NCBI GenBank assembly: GCA_035532215.1
Contig: DATKRK010000331.1
Span: 1 to 26,234, forward strand
DNA: 26,234 bases
Direction of reading: 5' to 3'
DNA from: JAICIG01 sp035532215
Lineage (GTDB): Bacteria; Planctomycetota; Planctomycetia; Pirellulales; JAICIG01
The notes under the pieces are model-generated. The model had not been told where the DNA came from. It was given only the letters and a program-made list of their open reading frames with translations, and ran no database searches. Positions 1 through 7,997 of this stretch are shown here, piece by piece. A program made the position numbers and the translations under genes. Every line of letters starts with the position of its first letter. Positions within the stretch are counted from its first letter, which is position 1.

Positions 1-1
1 C

Positions 2-79
2 GCTCGCGACCAGCTTGCCGAACGCCTTCCCGACGATCCGGCGGTTTATCGCCGCGAGTTTGCGGCGATCTTTGGGTAG
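2..79 (+). CDS. C-terminal end of an unidentified protein (partial)
   Basis: An open frame runs in from the left edge and stops at the TAG at 77-79, giving 25 residues that end in REFAAIFG. The composition (alternating charged residues, Ala, Leu and Pro) and third-position GC fit a real coding end. The piece is too short to name a family. Non-coding repeat DNA begins about 30 bases after the stop, so this is probably the last gene of an upstream plus-strand unit. Confidence 0.45.
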   Translation, partial: ARDQLAERLPDDPAVYRREFAAIFG

Positions 80-106
80 GCGAGCGTCGCGGGGCAGCAA
101 CCTTTA

Positions 107-374
107 TTGAAGGGGATAGGGGATGCGGAGGAGATGAGGGGGATGCAGGCCGTGTCGCGACGAACGACGGGTTCACCACGGAGACACGGAGAACACGGAG
201 TTTTTCGCGGCCACGGATTCACACGGATTGTCACGGATTAGGAAAAAAGTAGTCCGTGTTTGATCTGTGCAAATCCGTGGCTTGATCGGCCTTCTTCTCC
301 GTGCTCTCCGTCCCTCCGTGGTGCATTCTTTTCTTGATCCCCATATCTCCTCCGCATCTCCCTATCCCCTTTGA
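107..374. repeat. Compound imperfect palindrome of three nested inverted modules
   Basis: This gap between 80 and 397 holds no gene but folds back on itself almost end to end. The outer arms are 110-144 and 338-372 (AAGGGGATAGGG, then GATGCGGAGGAGAT). The middle arms are 174-200 and 297-323, built of repeated CACGGAG. The inner arms are 210-240 and 250-281, built of repeated CACGGAT. The centre is a short A-rich stretch at 241-249. The arms are imperfect, with one-base indels and scattered mismatches. The CACGGAT module recurs at 18285-18316 and 26162-26193. It looks like a non-autonomous dispersed element or a set of repeats nested into one another; no transposase is linked to it. Confidence 0.8.
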
Positions 375-397
375 AAAACCTCTCCCCCTCGCAGCGG

Positions 398-1372
398 ATG
401 CCAAACATCACCTCGCGTTTTCCCGCGATTAGCGAAGCCGAAGTCCTCGCCGCGCGGCCGGCGAAGAGCCAGGTCGATCCGCGCCGGCCGTATGCCTTTC
501 TTTGCGAGCGAGAGCGCGCGGCGGATGGAATGGTCGAAGACGTCGCGACGATCTTCTTGACCAACCGCGAGTGCCCCTGGCGCTGTCTGATGTGCGACCT
601 GTGGCGAAACACCACGGACGAAACCGTAACGCCGGGCGTTATCGCGGAACAGATCGATTATGCCCTGGCGCGGCTTCCGCCGGCCCGGCACGTGAAGCTG
701 TATAATAGCGGCAACTTCTTCGACGCCAAGGCAATTCCGCCGGGCGATCATGCGGCGATCGCCGAGCGCGTGCGTTCGTTTCGCACGGTGATTGTCGAGA
801 ATCATCCGAAGCTCTGCGGCGAAGCATGCACCCGTTTCCGCGATCTCATGGGTACGCGATTGGAAATCGCGATGGGCCTGGAGACAGTGCATCTTGACGT
901 GCTGCCGCGATTGAACAAGGACATGACGCTCGACGATTTTGCGCGTGCCGTAGAGTTACTCTTGCGTCGCGGCATTTCCGTGCGAGCCTTTGTGCTCTTG
1001 CGCCCGCCATTTTTAGGGGAGGCCGAGGGAGTCGAATGGGCCGTCAAATCGGTCGAGTTCGCCTGCTCGCTCGGCGTCGGTTGCATTTCCATCATTCCTG
1101 CTCGCGGCGGCAACGGCATCATGGATCGGCTCGAACGTGCGGGGCATTACGCGCCGCCGAAATTGCGGTCGCTCGAACAATCGCTGGCAAGCGGCCTGGA
1201 GATCGCCCGTTTGCATTCCTCGGCGCCGCGCGTGTTCGTCGATCTGTGGGGCGCCGAGACGTTTTGCGAGTGTCGCGAATGTGGGCCGGCGCGCATCGCC
1301 CGGCTGGCCGAAATGAATCTGACGCAGCAGGTTTTGCCGGGGGTGGCTTGTAACTCGTGTAATTTGCCATGA
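398..1372 (+). CDS. Radical SAM enzyme, Elp3/RaSEA-like (TIGR01210-type)
   Basis: The predicted product is a cytosolic 324-residue radical SAM enzyme that should bind a 4Fe-4S cluster and S-adenosylmethionine. The cluster motif is CxxxCxxC at C59, C63 and C66, inside TNRECPWRCLMCDLW. The segment KLYNSGNFFD, followed by VENHPKL, resembles the TIGR01210 group, which includes the archaeosine-forming RaSEA. Five more cysteines at the C-terminus (C290, C292, C295, C318, C321) could hold a second metal or cluster. The ATG at 398 is preferred to a TTG at 371 because 371 lies in the repeat arm; neither has a strong ribosome site. Its TGA overlaps the next gene's ATG (ATGA at 1369-1372), so the two are probably co-translated. 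The substrate is unknown, and a bacterial tRNA-archaeosine role is not implied. Confidence 0.85.
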   Translation: MPNITSRFPAISEAEVLAARPAKSQVDPRRPYAFLCERERAADGMVEDVATIFLTNRECPWRCLMCDLWRNTTDETVTPGVIAEQIDYALARLPPARHVKLYNSGNFFDAKAIPPGDHAAIAERVRSFRTVIVENHPKLCGEACTRFRDLMGTRLEIAMGLETVHLDVLPRLNKDMTLDDFARAVELLLRRGISVRAFVLLRPPFLGEAEGVEWAVKSVEFACSLGVGCISIIPARGGNGIMDRLERAGHYAPPKLRSLEQSLASGLEIARLHSSAPRVFVDLWGAETFCECRECGPARIARLAEMNLTQQVLPGVACNSCNLP

Positions 1373-2871
1373 TTGACCTCGACGTTGACGTGGCGGTGCT
1401 TGGGGCTGGGTTCGGCGGCAGTCTGACGGCGCTGCTGCTCGAGCGGATCGGGCTGAAGCCGGCGCTCGTCGAGCGCGGCGCGCACCCGCGATTCGCCCTG
1501 GGCGAATCTTCCACGCCGCTGGCCGATTTCGTATTGACGCACCTTTGCGAACGCTACGACTTGCCGCGCATTGAACCGCTGGCGAATTACGGCACGTGGC
1601 AGGCGAGCTATCCCGAACTGCCGTGCGGCCTGAAACGCGGCTTCAGCTATTTCCAGCACATGCCGGGCGAAGCGTTTACGCCGCGGGCCGATCATCGAAA
1701 CGAGTTGCTCGTGGCGGCCAGCTACACGAGCGATGACGCCGACACGCACTGGTTGCGGGCCGACTTCGATCACTTCTTGGTGCGCGAGGCCCAGGCGGCG
1801 GGCATCGCCTATCTCGATCGCACGGCCCTCGACGAGCTGACGCCGGGCGACCGCTGGGAACTGATCGGCCGACGCGAGGAAGACGCGTGCCGCATCCGGG
1901 CATCGTTTGTCATCGATGCTTCAGGCGGCGATGGGCTGCTGGCGCGGCGCCTCGGGTTGCGAAATGACCCGGCGGACTTCCGCACGAACTCTCGTGCGCT
2001 TTACGGCCATTTTCGCGACGTGAAACCCTGGCGCGAGATCCTCGAAGCCCGCGGCGGGCGAGTCGAGGACCACGCCTTCGATTGCGACGCCGCCGCGCTG
2101 CACCACGTGCTCGATGGCGGCTGGATGTGGGTGCTGCGATTCAACAACGGCGTGACCAGTGCGGGCTTTCTGCTGGACTGCGATCGCTGGCCGCTCGACG
2201 AAACGACGTCGCCTGCCGATGAATGGCAGAGTCTCCTATCTAGATATCCGTCGCTGGCCGAGCAATTCGCCGCGGCGCGGCTTGTGGCGCCTGCAAACGG
2301 GCTGCGACGCAGCGGGCGATTGCAGCGCCGCGTCGAACGCACGGCAGGTCCGAACTGGGCCATGTTGCCGACGGCGGGTTACACGCTCGACGCCTTGCAC
2401 AGCACCGGCAACGCCCACACGCTCTACGGCATCGAACGCATCGTCGGCCTCCTCCAGCGGCATTGGAACCGGCCCGAGTTGGCGGCCAAGTTAGATCGCC
2501 ACAACCAGATGCTGCAAAGCGAAATCTCGCTCGTCGATCAGCTCGTTCACGGCTGCTACCTGGCCTTCGGTCGCTTCAAGCTGCTGGTGCACTATGCGAT
2601 GCACTATTTCGCGGCGGCCACCGTGAGCGAATCGCGGCGCTCGAAGCTGGGCGTGGCCTGCCCGGACGCCTTTCTGCAAGCCACGAATCCCGAATTCCGC
2701 GCAATCGTCGATGACGCCTATGGACGATTATCGCGGTTCGTCGCCGGCGGCTCGATCGACGAGCAGGACGTGGCCGACTACGGTCGCGAAGTCGCCGCCG
2801 CTCTGGCGCCGTTCAATATCGCCGGGCTCTGCGATCCGGCGAAAAGGAATATGTATCCGTATACGGGCTAA
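1369..2871 (+). CDS. FAD-dependent oxidoreductase, flavin-halogenase-like
   Basis: The product is a 500-residue flavoprotein of the tryptophan-halogenase/geranylgeranyl-reductase superfamily. A Rossmann GxGxxG site lies at residues 12-17 (GAGFGG), followed by GESSTP at 45-50, which is typical of halogenase-like proteins. LKRGF (K89) sits where halogenases have F-K-x-G-I with the catalytic lysine. The halogenase WxWxIP motif is only partly kept: W252-M-W254-V-L-R. A second FAD-binding segment, FVIDASGGDGLLARR, is clear. Family lengths are about 500-540, so the protein is full length. It overlaps the radical SAM gene by four bases and should act with it, perhaps on a shared small molecule or modified peptide or nucleoside. 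It could be a halogenase or a plain monooxygenase/dehydrogenase. Confidence 0.85.
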   Translation: MIDLDVDVAVLGAGFGGSLTALLLERIGLKPALVERGAHPRFALGESSTPLADFVLTHLCERYDLPRIEPLANYGTWQASYPELPCGLKRGFSYFQHMPGEAFTPRADHRNELLVAASYTSDDADTHWLRADFDHFLVREAQAAGIAYLDRTALDELTPGDRWELIGRREEDACRIRASFVIDASGGDGLLARRLGLRNDPADFRTNSRALYGHFRDVKPWREILEARGGRVEDHAFDCDAAALHHVLDGGWMWVLRFNNGVTSAGFLLDCDRWPLDETTSPADEWQSLLSRYPSLAEQFAAARLVAPANGLRRSGRLQRRVERTAGPNWAMLPTAGYTLDALHSTGNAHTLYGIERIVGLLQRHWNRPELAAKLDRHNQMLQSEISLVDQLVHGCYLAFGRFKLLVHYAMHYFAAATVSESRRSKLGVACPDAFLQATNPEFRAIVDDAYGRLSRFVAGGSIDEQDVADYGREVAAALAPFNIAGLCDPAKRNMYPYTG

Positions 2872-2950
2872 CTCCGGATGGCGCGGATTTATTGATCCGC
2901 CGCTCGACCGACGGGTTCGCGCATGCAAGAATAGCAGGAGAGGTTTTCAC

Positions 2951-3187
2951 ATGTTACATCGCGAACAAATCCTGCAGCAGGCATTGTCACTGCCGCCCGA
3001 AGACAGAGCTTATGTCGTCTCCGAGTTGGAACACAGCCTGGAGCAAGATGGGCCCGATTCGGAAGCGTTTTTAGCCGAATTGCGGCGTCGCTCGGCGGCT
3101 TATCGTTCCGGCGCCACGACGGCCAGGCCGGCCGACGAGGTGTTGGACGACTTGCGCCGGAAATACAGCGGCGGAATGACTCCTTGA
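2951..3187 (+). CDS. Addiction-module antitoxin (putative RelB/ParD-like, PF09720 type)
   Basis: A 78-residue acidic protein. The opening LHREQILQQALSLPPEDRAY and the Leu/Glu-rich helix after it match the small 'putative addiction module component' family (TIGR02574/PF09720), whose members neutralise RelE/ParE toxins. An AGGAG ribosome site at 2936-2940 lies ten bases before the ATG. The C-terminus ends in a degradable-looking tail (DLRRKYSGGMTP). Its stop overlaps the TTG start of a RelE/ParE-type reading frame (TTGA at 3184-3187), the usual antitoxin-first arrangement. It appears intact even though the toxin is not, and it probably represses its own promoter if any activity remains. Confidence 0.8.
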   Translation: MLHREQILQQALSLPPEDRAYVVSELEHSLEQDGPDSEAFLAELRRRSAAYRSGATTARPADEVLDDLRRKYSGGMTP

Positions 3188-3369
3188 AACTCCGCATCGT
3201 CGCCGAGGCCGAATCCGAGATCCTTGCTGCGCGAGAATTCTACCGGCGAGCGCTGCTCTCGACTTTTCGCTATGTCGTCGTGTTCGAACTTGAGAGCGAC
3301 GCAATCACGGTCATCGCCATCGCGCACGCTAGCCGCGCTCCGGGATACTGGACCGGTCGTCACGGATAG
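3184..3369 (+). pseudogene. RelE/ParE-family toxin with in-frame internal deletion
   Basis: A 61-residue frame that opens like a ParE/RelE toxin (KLRIVAEAESEILAAREFY) and closes like one (FRYVVVFELESDAITVIAIAH, then PGYW). Family members are about 90-105 residues. Here the middle, roughly 35-40 residues covering the second helix and first strands, is absent while the frame is kept. The missing part normally lies between the first helical hairpin and the LL-x-R/T-F-x-Y strand. The start is a TTG overlapping the antitoxin stop. The protein is unlikely to be a working toxin. A naturally minimal variant is possible but less likely. Confidence 0.7.
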
Positions 3370-3396
3370 TCTGGCCAGGTTCCTTGATGCGCGGTG

Positions 3397-4830
3397 CTAG
3401 GCAAACACGCCCTCGATCGGCTCGCCGTCAGGTAGCACGAAGTTCGGACGACGCTGCTGATCGTAGAGCCGCGTGGCCGGGTCGATGCCGAGCGCGCGAT
3501 AGATCGTCGCCGCGACGTCGCCGGGCGAGTAGCCGCGGCCGGTGGGAAACGCGCCCTGGCGATCGGTCGCGCCGATCACCTGCCCGGCGCGAACGCCGGC
3601 GCCGGCGAAGAAGATCGAGCCGGCTTTTCCCCAGTGGTCGCGCCCGCCGAGGCTGTTGATCTTCGGCGTGCGACCGAATTCGGTGAGGAACACCACCAGG
3701 GTCGAATCGAGCAAGCCGCGCGACTTGAGATCCACGAGCAGCCCGGCAAAGGCTTTGTCCATGCCGGCCACGTGATAGCCGCGCTTGGCCATCTCGCTGA
3801 TGTGCGGCTGCTTCTGGGCCGGCACGGCGTGGTTGTCCCAGAGGTTGCCGTACTCGTGATCGTAGCCGTAATCGACCATCACGAACCGAGCCCCGGCTTC
3901 CACCAGCCGGCGGGCCATCAGGCAGCGCCCGCCCAGCTTGGTGCGGCCGTAGGCGTCGCGCAGCGAATCGGCCTCTTGCGAAACGTCGAAAGCTTGGCGA
4001 ACCGCGGGCGAGGCCAGAAGCTGAAAGGCGTTTTCGTAGTGGCCGTCCATCGCGCCGCGCCGTTCGGCGTCGCCCACCGCCTGGTCGAGCACGCCGCGAA
4101 GCTGAGACCGGCGGCTGAGCCGGTCGAGGTCCAGCCCTTCGACCAGATCTAAAGCCTTGGGCAACAAATCTTCATTGGCCAGCGGCGAAGGATCGGCCGA
4201 TTTTTCGCCCACCGTGAAATCGGGCTGTTCGGGTTCGCCGCCGATGCAGAAGGGGGCATACCGCCCGCCGAGCCAGCCCGCCACGAACTCGTTCACCGGC
4301 GGCGGACCGGGCCGCGTGATGCCGGGCACGGCGATATAGCCGGGCAGTTGGTTCCGCGGGCCTTGCAGATAGGCCACGATCGAACCGATGTTCGGCTCGC
4401 TCGTGATCTGCTGCGGCGTCACTTTGCGGCCCGAGAGGCAATAGACTTGGCTGAGGAAATGGTCGTTGCTGTCGTGCGAAAAGCTGCGCACCAGGCAAAA
4501 CTGATCGGCGATCCGGGCCAGATTCGGGCAGCTTTCGGCGAACTGCACGCCCGGCAGCTTCGTGGCGATCGGCGCCAGCGTGCCGCGGATTTCTTCGGGC
4601 GCCTCGGGCTTCGGATCGAGCGAATCGTGATGCGTCACGCCGCCAGCCATCCACAAGAAGATCACCGATTGGGCTTTTGCCGGGAGAGTCGGCGCGGCTT
4701 GAGCGGCTGACGGCGCGGCCCCAACGCCGGGCCACAAGGTCGAGGCCATGCCCAGCGAACCGACGCGCAGCAAATCTCGGCGGCTCCACGGGCCGCGGTA
4801 ACGATCCAGATTGCGTCGCCCGTCAGGCAT
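3397..4830 (-). CDS. DUF1501 family protein, Tat-like signal (copy 1)
   Basis: A 477-residue protein of the DUF1501 family, an alkaline-phosphatase/sulfatase-superfamily fold expanded in planctomycetes; its biochemical role is not established. A twin-arginine-like motif, SRRDLL at residues 16-21, precedes a hydrophobic stretch and Ala-rich cleavage region, so export is expected. Family landmarks are HHDSLDPKPEAPEEIRG and, near the C-terminus, TEFGRTPKINSLGGRDHWG. The ATG at 4830 is chosen over an upstream TTG at 4845 because GGAAG lies eight bases before it. This is the most divergent of the three DUF1501 genes, with a longer N-terminus and its own insertions. It is the distal gene in the minus-strand run and converges with the toxin remnant. 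Confidence 0.9.
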   Translation of the reverse strand: MPDGRRNLDRYRGPWSRRDLLRVGSLGMASTLWPGVGAAPSAAQAAPTLPAKAQSVIFLWMAGGVTHHDSLDPKPEAPEEIRGTLAPIATKLPGVQFAESCPNLARIADQFCLVRSFSHDSNDHFLSQVYCLSGRKVTPQQITSEPNIGSIVAYLQGPRNQLPGYIAVPGITRPGPPPVNEFVAGWLGGRYAPFCIGGEPEQPDFTVGEKSADPSPLANEDLLPKALDLVEGLDLDRLSRRSQLRGVLDQAVGDAERRGAMDGHYENAFQLLASPAVRQAFDVSQEADSLRDAYGRTKLGGRCLMARRLVEAGARFVMVDYGYDHEYGNLWDNHAVPAQKQPHISEMAKRGYHVAGMDKAFAGLLVDLKSRGLLDSTLVVFLTEFGRTPKINSLGGRDHWGKAGSIFFAGAGVRAGQVIGATDRQGAFPTGRGYSPGDVAATIYRALGIDPATRLYDQQRRPNFVLPDGEPIEGVFA

Positions 4831-4875
4831 CGAGCATACTTCCAATTTTGGATTTATCGCGGGTTTGCGGCCAAC

Positions 4876-4895
4876 CGGGAGGCTGACGCCTCCCG
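4876..4895. repeat. Intergenic hairpin GGGAGGC/GCCTCCC
   Basis: A perfect 8-bp stem (4876-4883 with 4888-4895) closes a TGAC loop and lies 13 bases past the stop of the second DUF1501 gene. It is followed by CTCGCC rather than a T-run on either strand. It may help end transcription but is better described as a short palindromic repeat. A similar hairpin at 6345-6360 is followed by the same GCTCGCCTTTC tail. Confidence 0.6.
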
Positions 4896-4908
4896 CTCGC
4901 CTTTCTGA

Positions 4909-6234
4909 CTACATCCACTCTTTAATTACGCGCCCTTCGTTGAGCCGAATCGGCCGGCCGTCGGGGGCGACGTGGATCGTATCGAGCGAAATGCCGAGCT
5001 TGCTGTAAACCGTGGCGGCAACGTCCTGGCTCAGGTATTCGTCATCGACCGCCCGGCCCCCTTCGCCGTCGGTCTTGCCCAGCACCGCGCCGCCGGGCGC
5101 CCCGGCGCCGGCCATGATGGCGAAACCCGCGGTCGACCAGTGATCGCGACCGCTGGCCGAATTGATTTTGGGCGTGCGGCCGAAGTCGGTCAGCCAGACG
5201 ACCAAAGTCGAATCGAGCAGGCCGCGCTGTTCGAGATCGATCAGCAATTCGGGCAGCGCCTGATCGACCGGCGGGATCAGCCGGTTTTGCAGCGATTCGA
5301 AGTTCTTCTGGTGCGTATCCCAGCCGCCGTCGGTGACGGTTACGAACCGCACGCCCCCTTCGATCAGCCGCCGGGCCAACAGCAAGCTTTGGCCGAACTT
5401 CGTGCGCCCGTAGCGATCTCGCAAGGCGGCGTCTTCCGAATCGAGATCGAAGGCCCGCTTGGTTTCGGGCGAGGTGACCATGTTGAACGCGGCGCGATAG
5501 TATTCGTCGAGGGCCCGGTAGGCGTCGGGCTCGGTTTCGGCGTGCTGCTGTACGGCGTCGATGGCGGCCAGCATGCTGCGGCGCCGGTCGATCCGCGCGC
5601 CATCGGTCGACGCTGGCGGCGTGATGTCGCGAACCACGAACGGCGACTTGCTCGGGTCGGCCAGCAGTTCGAAGGCGGAGTGTTCCAGGCCCAAATAGCC
5701 CGGCGCCCCGCCGCCGAAGCGCCGGTCGATATTACCGCCAAGCTGCACGAAGGGCGGCATCGCCGTTTTGAAGCCCAGTTCGCGGCTGACCACCGAACCG
5801 AAGCACGGATACGTCATGGCCGGCGTGTAAGGATGGCCCGACATGACGTAGGCGTCGGCCGTGCCGTGGCTGCCGTTGCGCGGGTTCCAACTGCGCATCA
5901 AGGAGAATCGCCTCTGCTCCTTCGCCATCCGCGGCACGATTTCGGTGAACTTGACGCCCGGTGTCGGCGTGTCGATGGTCTTGAACGGCCCGGCAACGCT
6001 GACCGGCGCCTCGGGCTTCGGGTCGAACGTATCGTGGTGGCTCGTACCGCCTTGCGTCCAGATCAGGATGCAGTTGACGTCACGGGTCGGCCGGCCCTCG
6101 GCGGCCAAAGCTTGCTTGCGGGCCAGGAGCTCAGGCAATGACAGCCCCAAACCTGTCAAGGCGCCGATCTGCAAAAACGAACGCCGGCGGATGCCTTCGC
6201 AGTCTCGCGTCGTTCCCGACAAAAGGCTGATCAT
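4909..6234 (-). CDS. DUF1501 family protein, Tat-like signal (copy 2)
   Basis: A 441-residue DUF1501 protein. The N-terminus carries RRRSFLQIG (residues 16-24) followed by a hydrophobic run ending near QALAAEG, a Tat-type export signal. Core motifs are TQGGTSHHDTFDPKPEAP, RSWNPRNGSHG, and WLTDFGRTPKINSASGRDHW. An AGGAG ribosome site about ten bases upstream supports the ATG at 6234. It is closely similar along its whole length to the next gene (6398-7720), including an almost identical C-terminus (NEGRVIKEWM), so the two came from a tandem duplication. Family members are usually encoded beside a DUF1549/DUF1553 protein, as here. The enzymatic activity is unknown. Confidence 0.92.
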   Translation of the reverse strand: MISLLSGTTRDCEGIRRRSFLQIGALTGLGLSLPELLARKQALAAEGRPTRDVNCILIWTQGGTSHHDTFDPKPEAPVSVAGPFKTIDTPTPGVKFTEIVPRMAKEQRRFSLMRSWNPRNGSHGTADAYVMSGHPYTPAMTYPCFGSVVSRELGFKTAMPPFVQLGGNIDRRFGGGAPGYLGLEHSAFELLADPSKSPFVVRDITPPASTDGARIDRRRSMLAAIDAVQQHAETEPDAYRALDEYYRAAFNMVTSPETKRAFDLDSEDAALRDRYGRTKFGQSLLLARRLIEGGVRFVTVTDGGWDTHQKNFESLQNRLIPPVDQALPELLIDLEQRGLLDSTLVVWLTDFGRTPKINSASGRDHWSTAGFAIMAGAGAPGGAVLGKTDGEGGRAVDDEYLSQDVAATVYSKLGISLDTIHVAPDGRPIRLNEGRVIKEWM

Positions 6235-6344
6235 GGTCCGTTGGCTCCTATCCGGTTTGTCAGTCGTCTACTTAAACGCCTGCGATGTCGATCGGGTTCC
6301 GTTCTTAACCCCTAGGCGTGCCGTTGGCTAGCGGCGACCGACCA

Positions 6345-6360
6345 GGGGGCTAACGCTCCC
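6345..6360. repeat. Intergenic hairpin GGGGGC/GCTCCC
   Basis: A 6-bp stem with one G-T pair (6345-6350 with 6355-6360) around a TAAC loop, downstream of the third DUF1501 gene. It is followed by CGCTCGCCTTTC, the same tail as at the 4876-4895 hairpin, which suggests the two are related repeats or were duplicated with the genes. No T-run follows on the minus strand. The rest of the 6235-6397 gap shows nothing else recognisable. Confidence 0.5.
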
Positions 6361-6397
6361 CGCTCGCCTTTCCGACTTCCGATTCCCGACCTTCTCC

Positions 6398-7720
6398 CTA
6401 CATCCACTCCTTGATCACACGGCCCTCGTTCAGCCGAATCGGCCGGCCGTCGGGGGCGATGTGGATCGTGTCGAGCGGAATGCCGAGCTTGGCGTAGATC
6501 GTCGCCGCGACGTCTTCCGTAAAATATTCGTCGTCCACCGGCCGGCCCCCTTCATCGTCGGTTTTGCCGAGGATCGACCCGCCCGGCACGCCGGCGCCGG
6601 CCGCCATGATGAAGCCCGAGTTGGCCCAGTGGTCGCGGCCGCTGGCCGAGTTGATCTTGGGCGTGCGGCCGAAATCGGTCAGCCAGATGACCAGCGTCGT
6701 CGACAGCAGCCCTCGCTGTTCCAGGTCGACGAGCAACTCGGGGATCGCCTGGTCGAGCGGCGGCAGCTTGCCCTTCATGCCTGGGAACAAGCCGGCGTGA
6801 TGGTCCCAGCCGCCGTCAGAGACGGTGACGAACCGCACGCCCGACTCGATCAGCCGCCGCGCCAACAAGCAGCTTTGGCCGAAGGGCGTGCGGCCGTAGC
6901 GATCGCGCAACGCGGCGTCTTCGCTGTCGATATCGAAGGCCTTTTTGGTCTCGGGCGCCGTAATCATGTTGAGCGCGGTGCGGTAATGTTCGTCGAGCGC
7001 GGCGAACGCCGCCGGCTGGGAGTCGGCCGTTTTCTGCAAGGCGTCGATGGCGCCGAGCATGCTGCGGCGGCGTTCGATCCGCGGCACGTCGACGCCTTTG
7101 GGAGGAGTGATGTCGCGCACGTTGAACGGCGTGGCGTTGGGATTGGCCAGCAGTTCGAAGGCGTTGAACTCGGCGCCCAGGTAGCCGGCCGTGCCGCCGC
7201 CGAAGGTGGCGTGATCGACCGCGGCGCCCAACTGAATGAACGGCGGCATCTTGGTCTTGAAGCCCTTCTCGCGCGAAATCACCGAGCCGTAGCAGGGATA
7301 CACGACGGCCGGATTGATCGGATGGCCCGACATCATGTACTGGTCGGCCACGCCGTGCCCGGCGTTTTTGGGGTTCCAACTGCGCATGATGGCAAAGCGA
7401 TTCAGCTCCTTCGCCATCCGCGGCACGATCTCAGTGAACTTGACGCCCGGCACGGCGGTGTCGATCGCCGCATACTCGCCTTTGACGCTGGCCGGGGCTT
7501 CGGGCTTGGGATCGAACGTGTCGTGGTGGCTTGTGCCGCCTTGCGTCCAAATCAGAATGCAGTTGACATCGTTGCCGGGCGCCGGGGCCGCTAGGGCTTG
7601 CTTGCCCGCCAAAAGCGTCGGCAGTGAAAGACCTAAGCCTGAAAGTGCGCCGACTTGCAGAAAGTCGCGTCGTTGAATGCCCCCGCAATCGCGCGAAGCG
7701 CCCTCAAGAAACCTGAGCAT
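6398..7720 (-). CDS. DUF1501 family protein, Tat-like signal (copy 3)
   Basis: A 440-residue DUF1501 protein that is first in the minus-strand run and divergent from the DUF1549/DUF1553 gene. The N-terminus holds QRRDFLQVG (residues 16-24), then a hydrophobic run ending ALAAPAPG, consistent with Tat export of a folded, perhaps metal-bound protein. It shares with copy 2 the HHDTFDPKPEAP, RSWNPKN, PFGQSCLLARRLIE and FGRTPKINSASGRDHW segments. GGAG lies about ten bases before the ATG. The conserved His and Asp residues suggest a metal site of the alkaline-phosphatase superfamily, but no substrate can be named. Confidence 0.92.
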   Translation of the reverse strand: MLRFLEGASRDCGGIQRRDFLQVGALSGLGLSLPTLLAGKQALAAPAPGNDVNCILIWTQGGTSHHDTFDPKPEAPASVKGEYAAIDTAVPGVKFTEIVPRMAKELNRFAIMRSWNPKNAGHGVADQYMMSGHPINPAVVYPCYGSVISREKGFKTKMPPFIQLGAAVDHATFGGGTAGYLGAEFNAFELLANPNATPFNVRDITPPKGVDVPRIERRRSMLGAIDALQKTADSQPAAFAALDEHYRTALNMITAPETKKAFDIDSEDAALRDRYGRTPFGQSCLLARRLIESGVRFVTVSDGGWDHHAGLFPGMKGKLPPLDQAIPELLVDLEQRGLLSTTLVIWLTDFGRTPKINSASGRDHWANSGFIMAAGAGVPGGSILGKTDDEGGRPVDDEYFTEDVAATIYAKLGIPLDTIHIAPDGRPIRLNEGRVIKEWM

Positions 7721-7872
7721 CGGCTGCTACTCCAGAGAGGCGGGATGTTTTGAGGCGGGATCTCGTCGAGACGCCCCGATTATATCGGCAACTTGCGACC
7801 AATCAAGAAGAGGTGATGCGTCTTGGGTTCAAGATCTAAGCAATATCCCGAAACGGATTTTAAAAAAACTGC

Positions 7873-7902
7873 TTGGCGCCGGCCTTCTTGCAGGTGCATA
7901 AT
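7873..7902 (+). promoter_or_regulatory. Candidate sigma-70-type promoter for the DUF1549 gene
   Basis: TTGGCG (7873-7878) and CATAAT (7897-7902) are separated by 18 bases, about 95 bases before the chosen GTG start. They match the TTGACA/TATAAT consensus at four and five of six positions. The site lies in the divergent gap (7721-7997), where promoters for both directions must sit. Planctomycete promoters are poorly characterised, so this is only a sequence match. Confidence 0.3.
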
Positions 7903-7997
7903 GAGCGGTTGATGTGTCACCCGCCCGGCGACCAGTTCCGTGCGCTTCCCCTGCCGGATCCGCTGGTTGCCGAACCACAAAAGCCGGAGGCTTCTGC

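Noticed and set aside
371..397. TTG start for the radical SAM gene
   Set aside because: It lies in the right arm of the palindrome; ATG 398 is outside the repeat.
4972..7594. Long plus-strand frames at 4972-6141 and 6461-7594
   Set aside because: They mirror the two paralogous DUF1501 genes and resemble one another only because the sense genes are duplicates.
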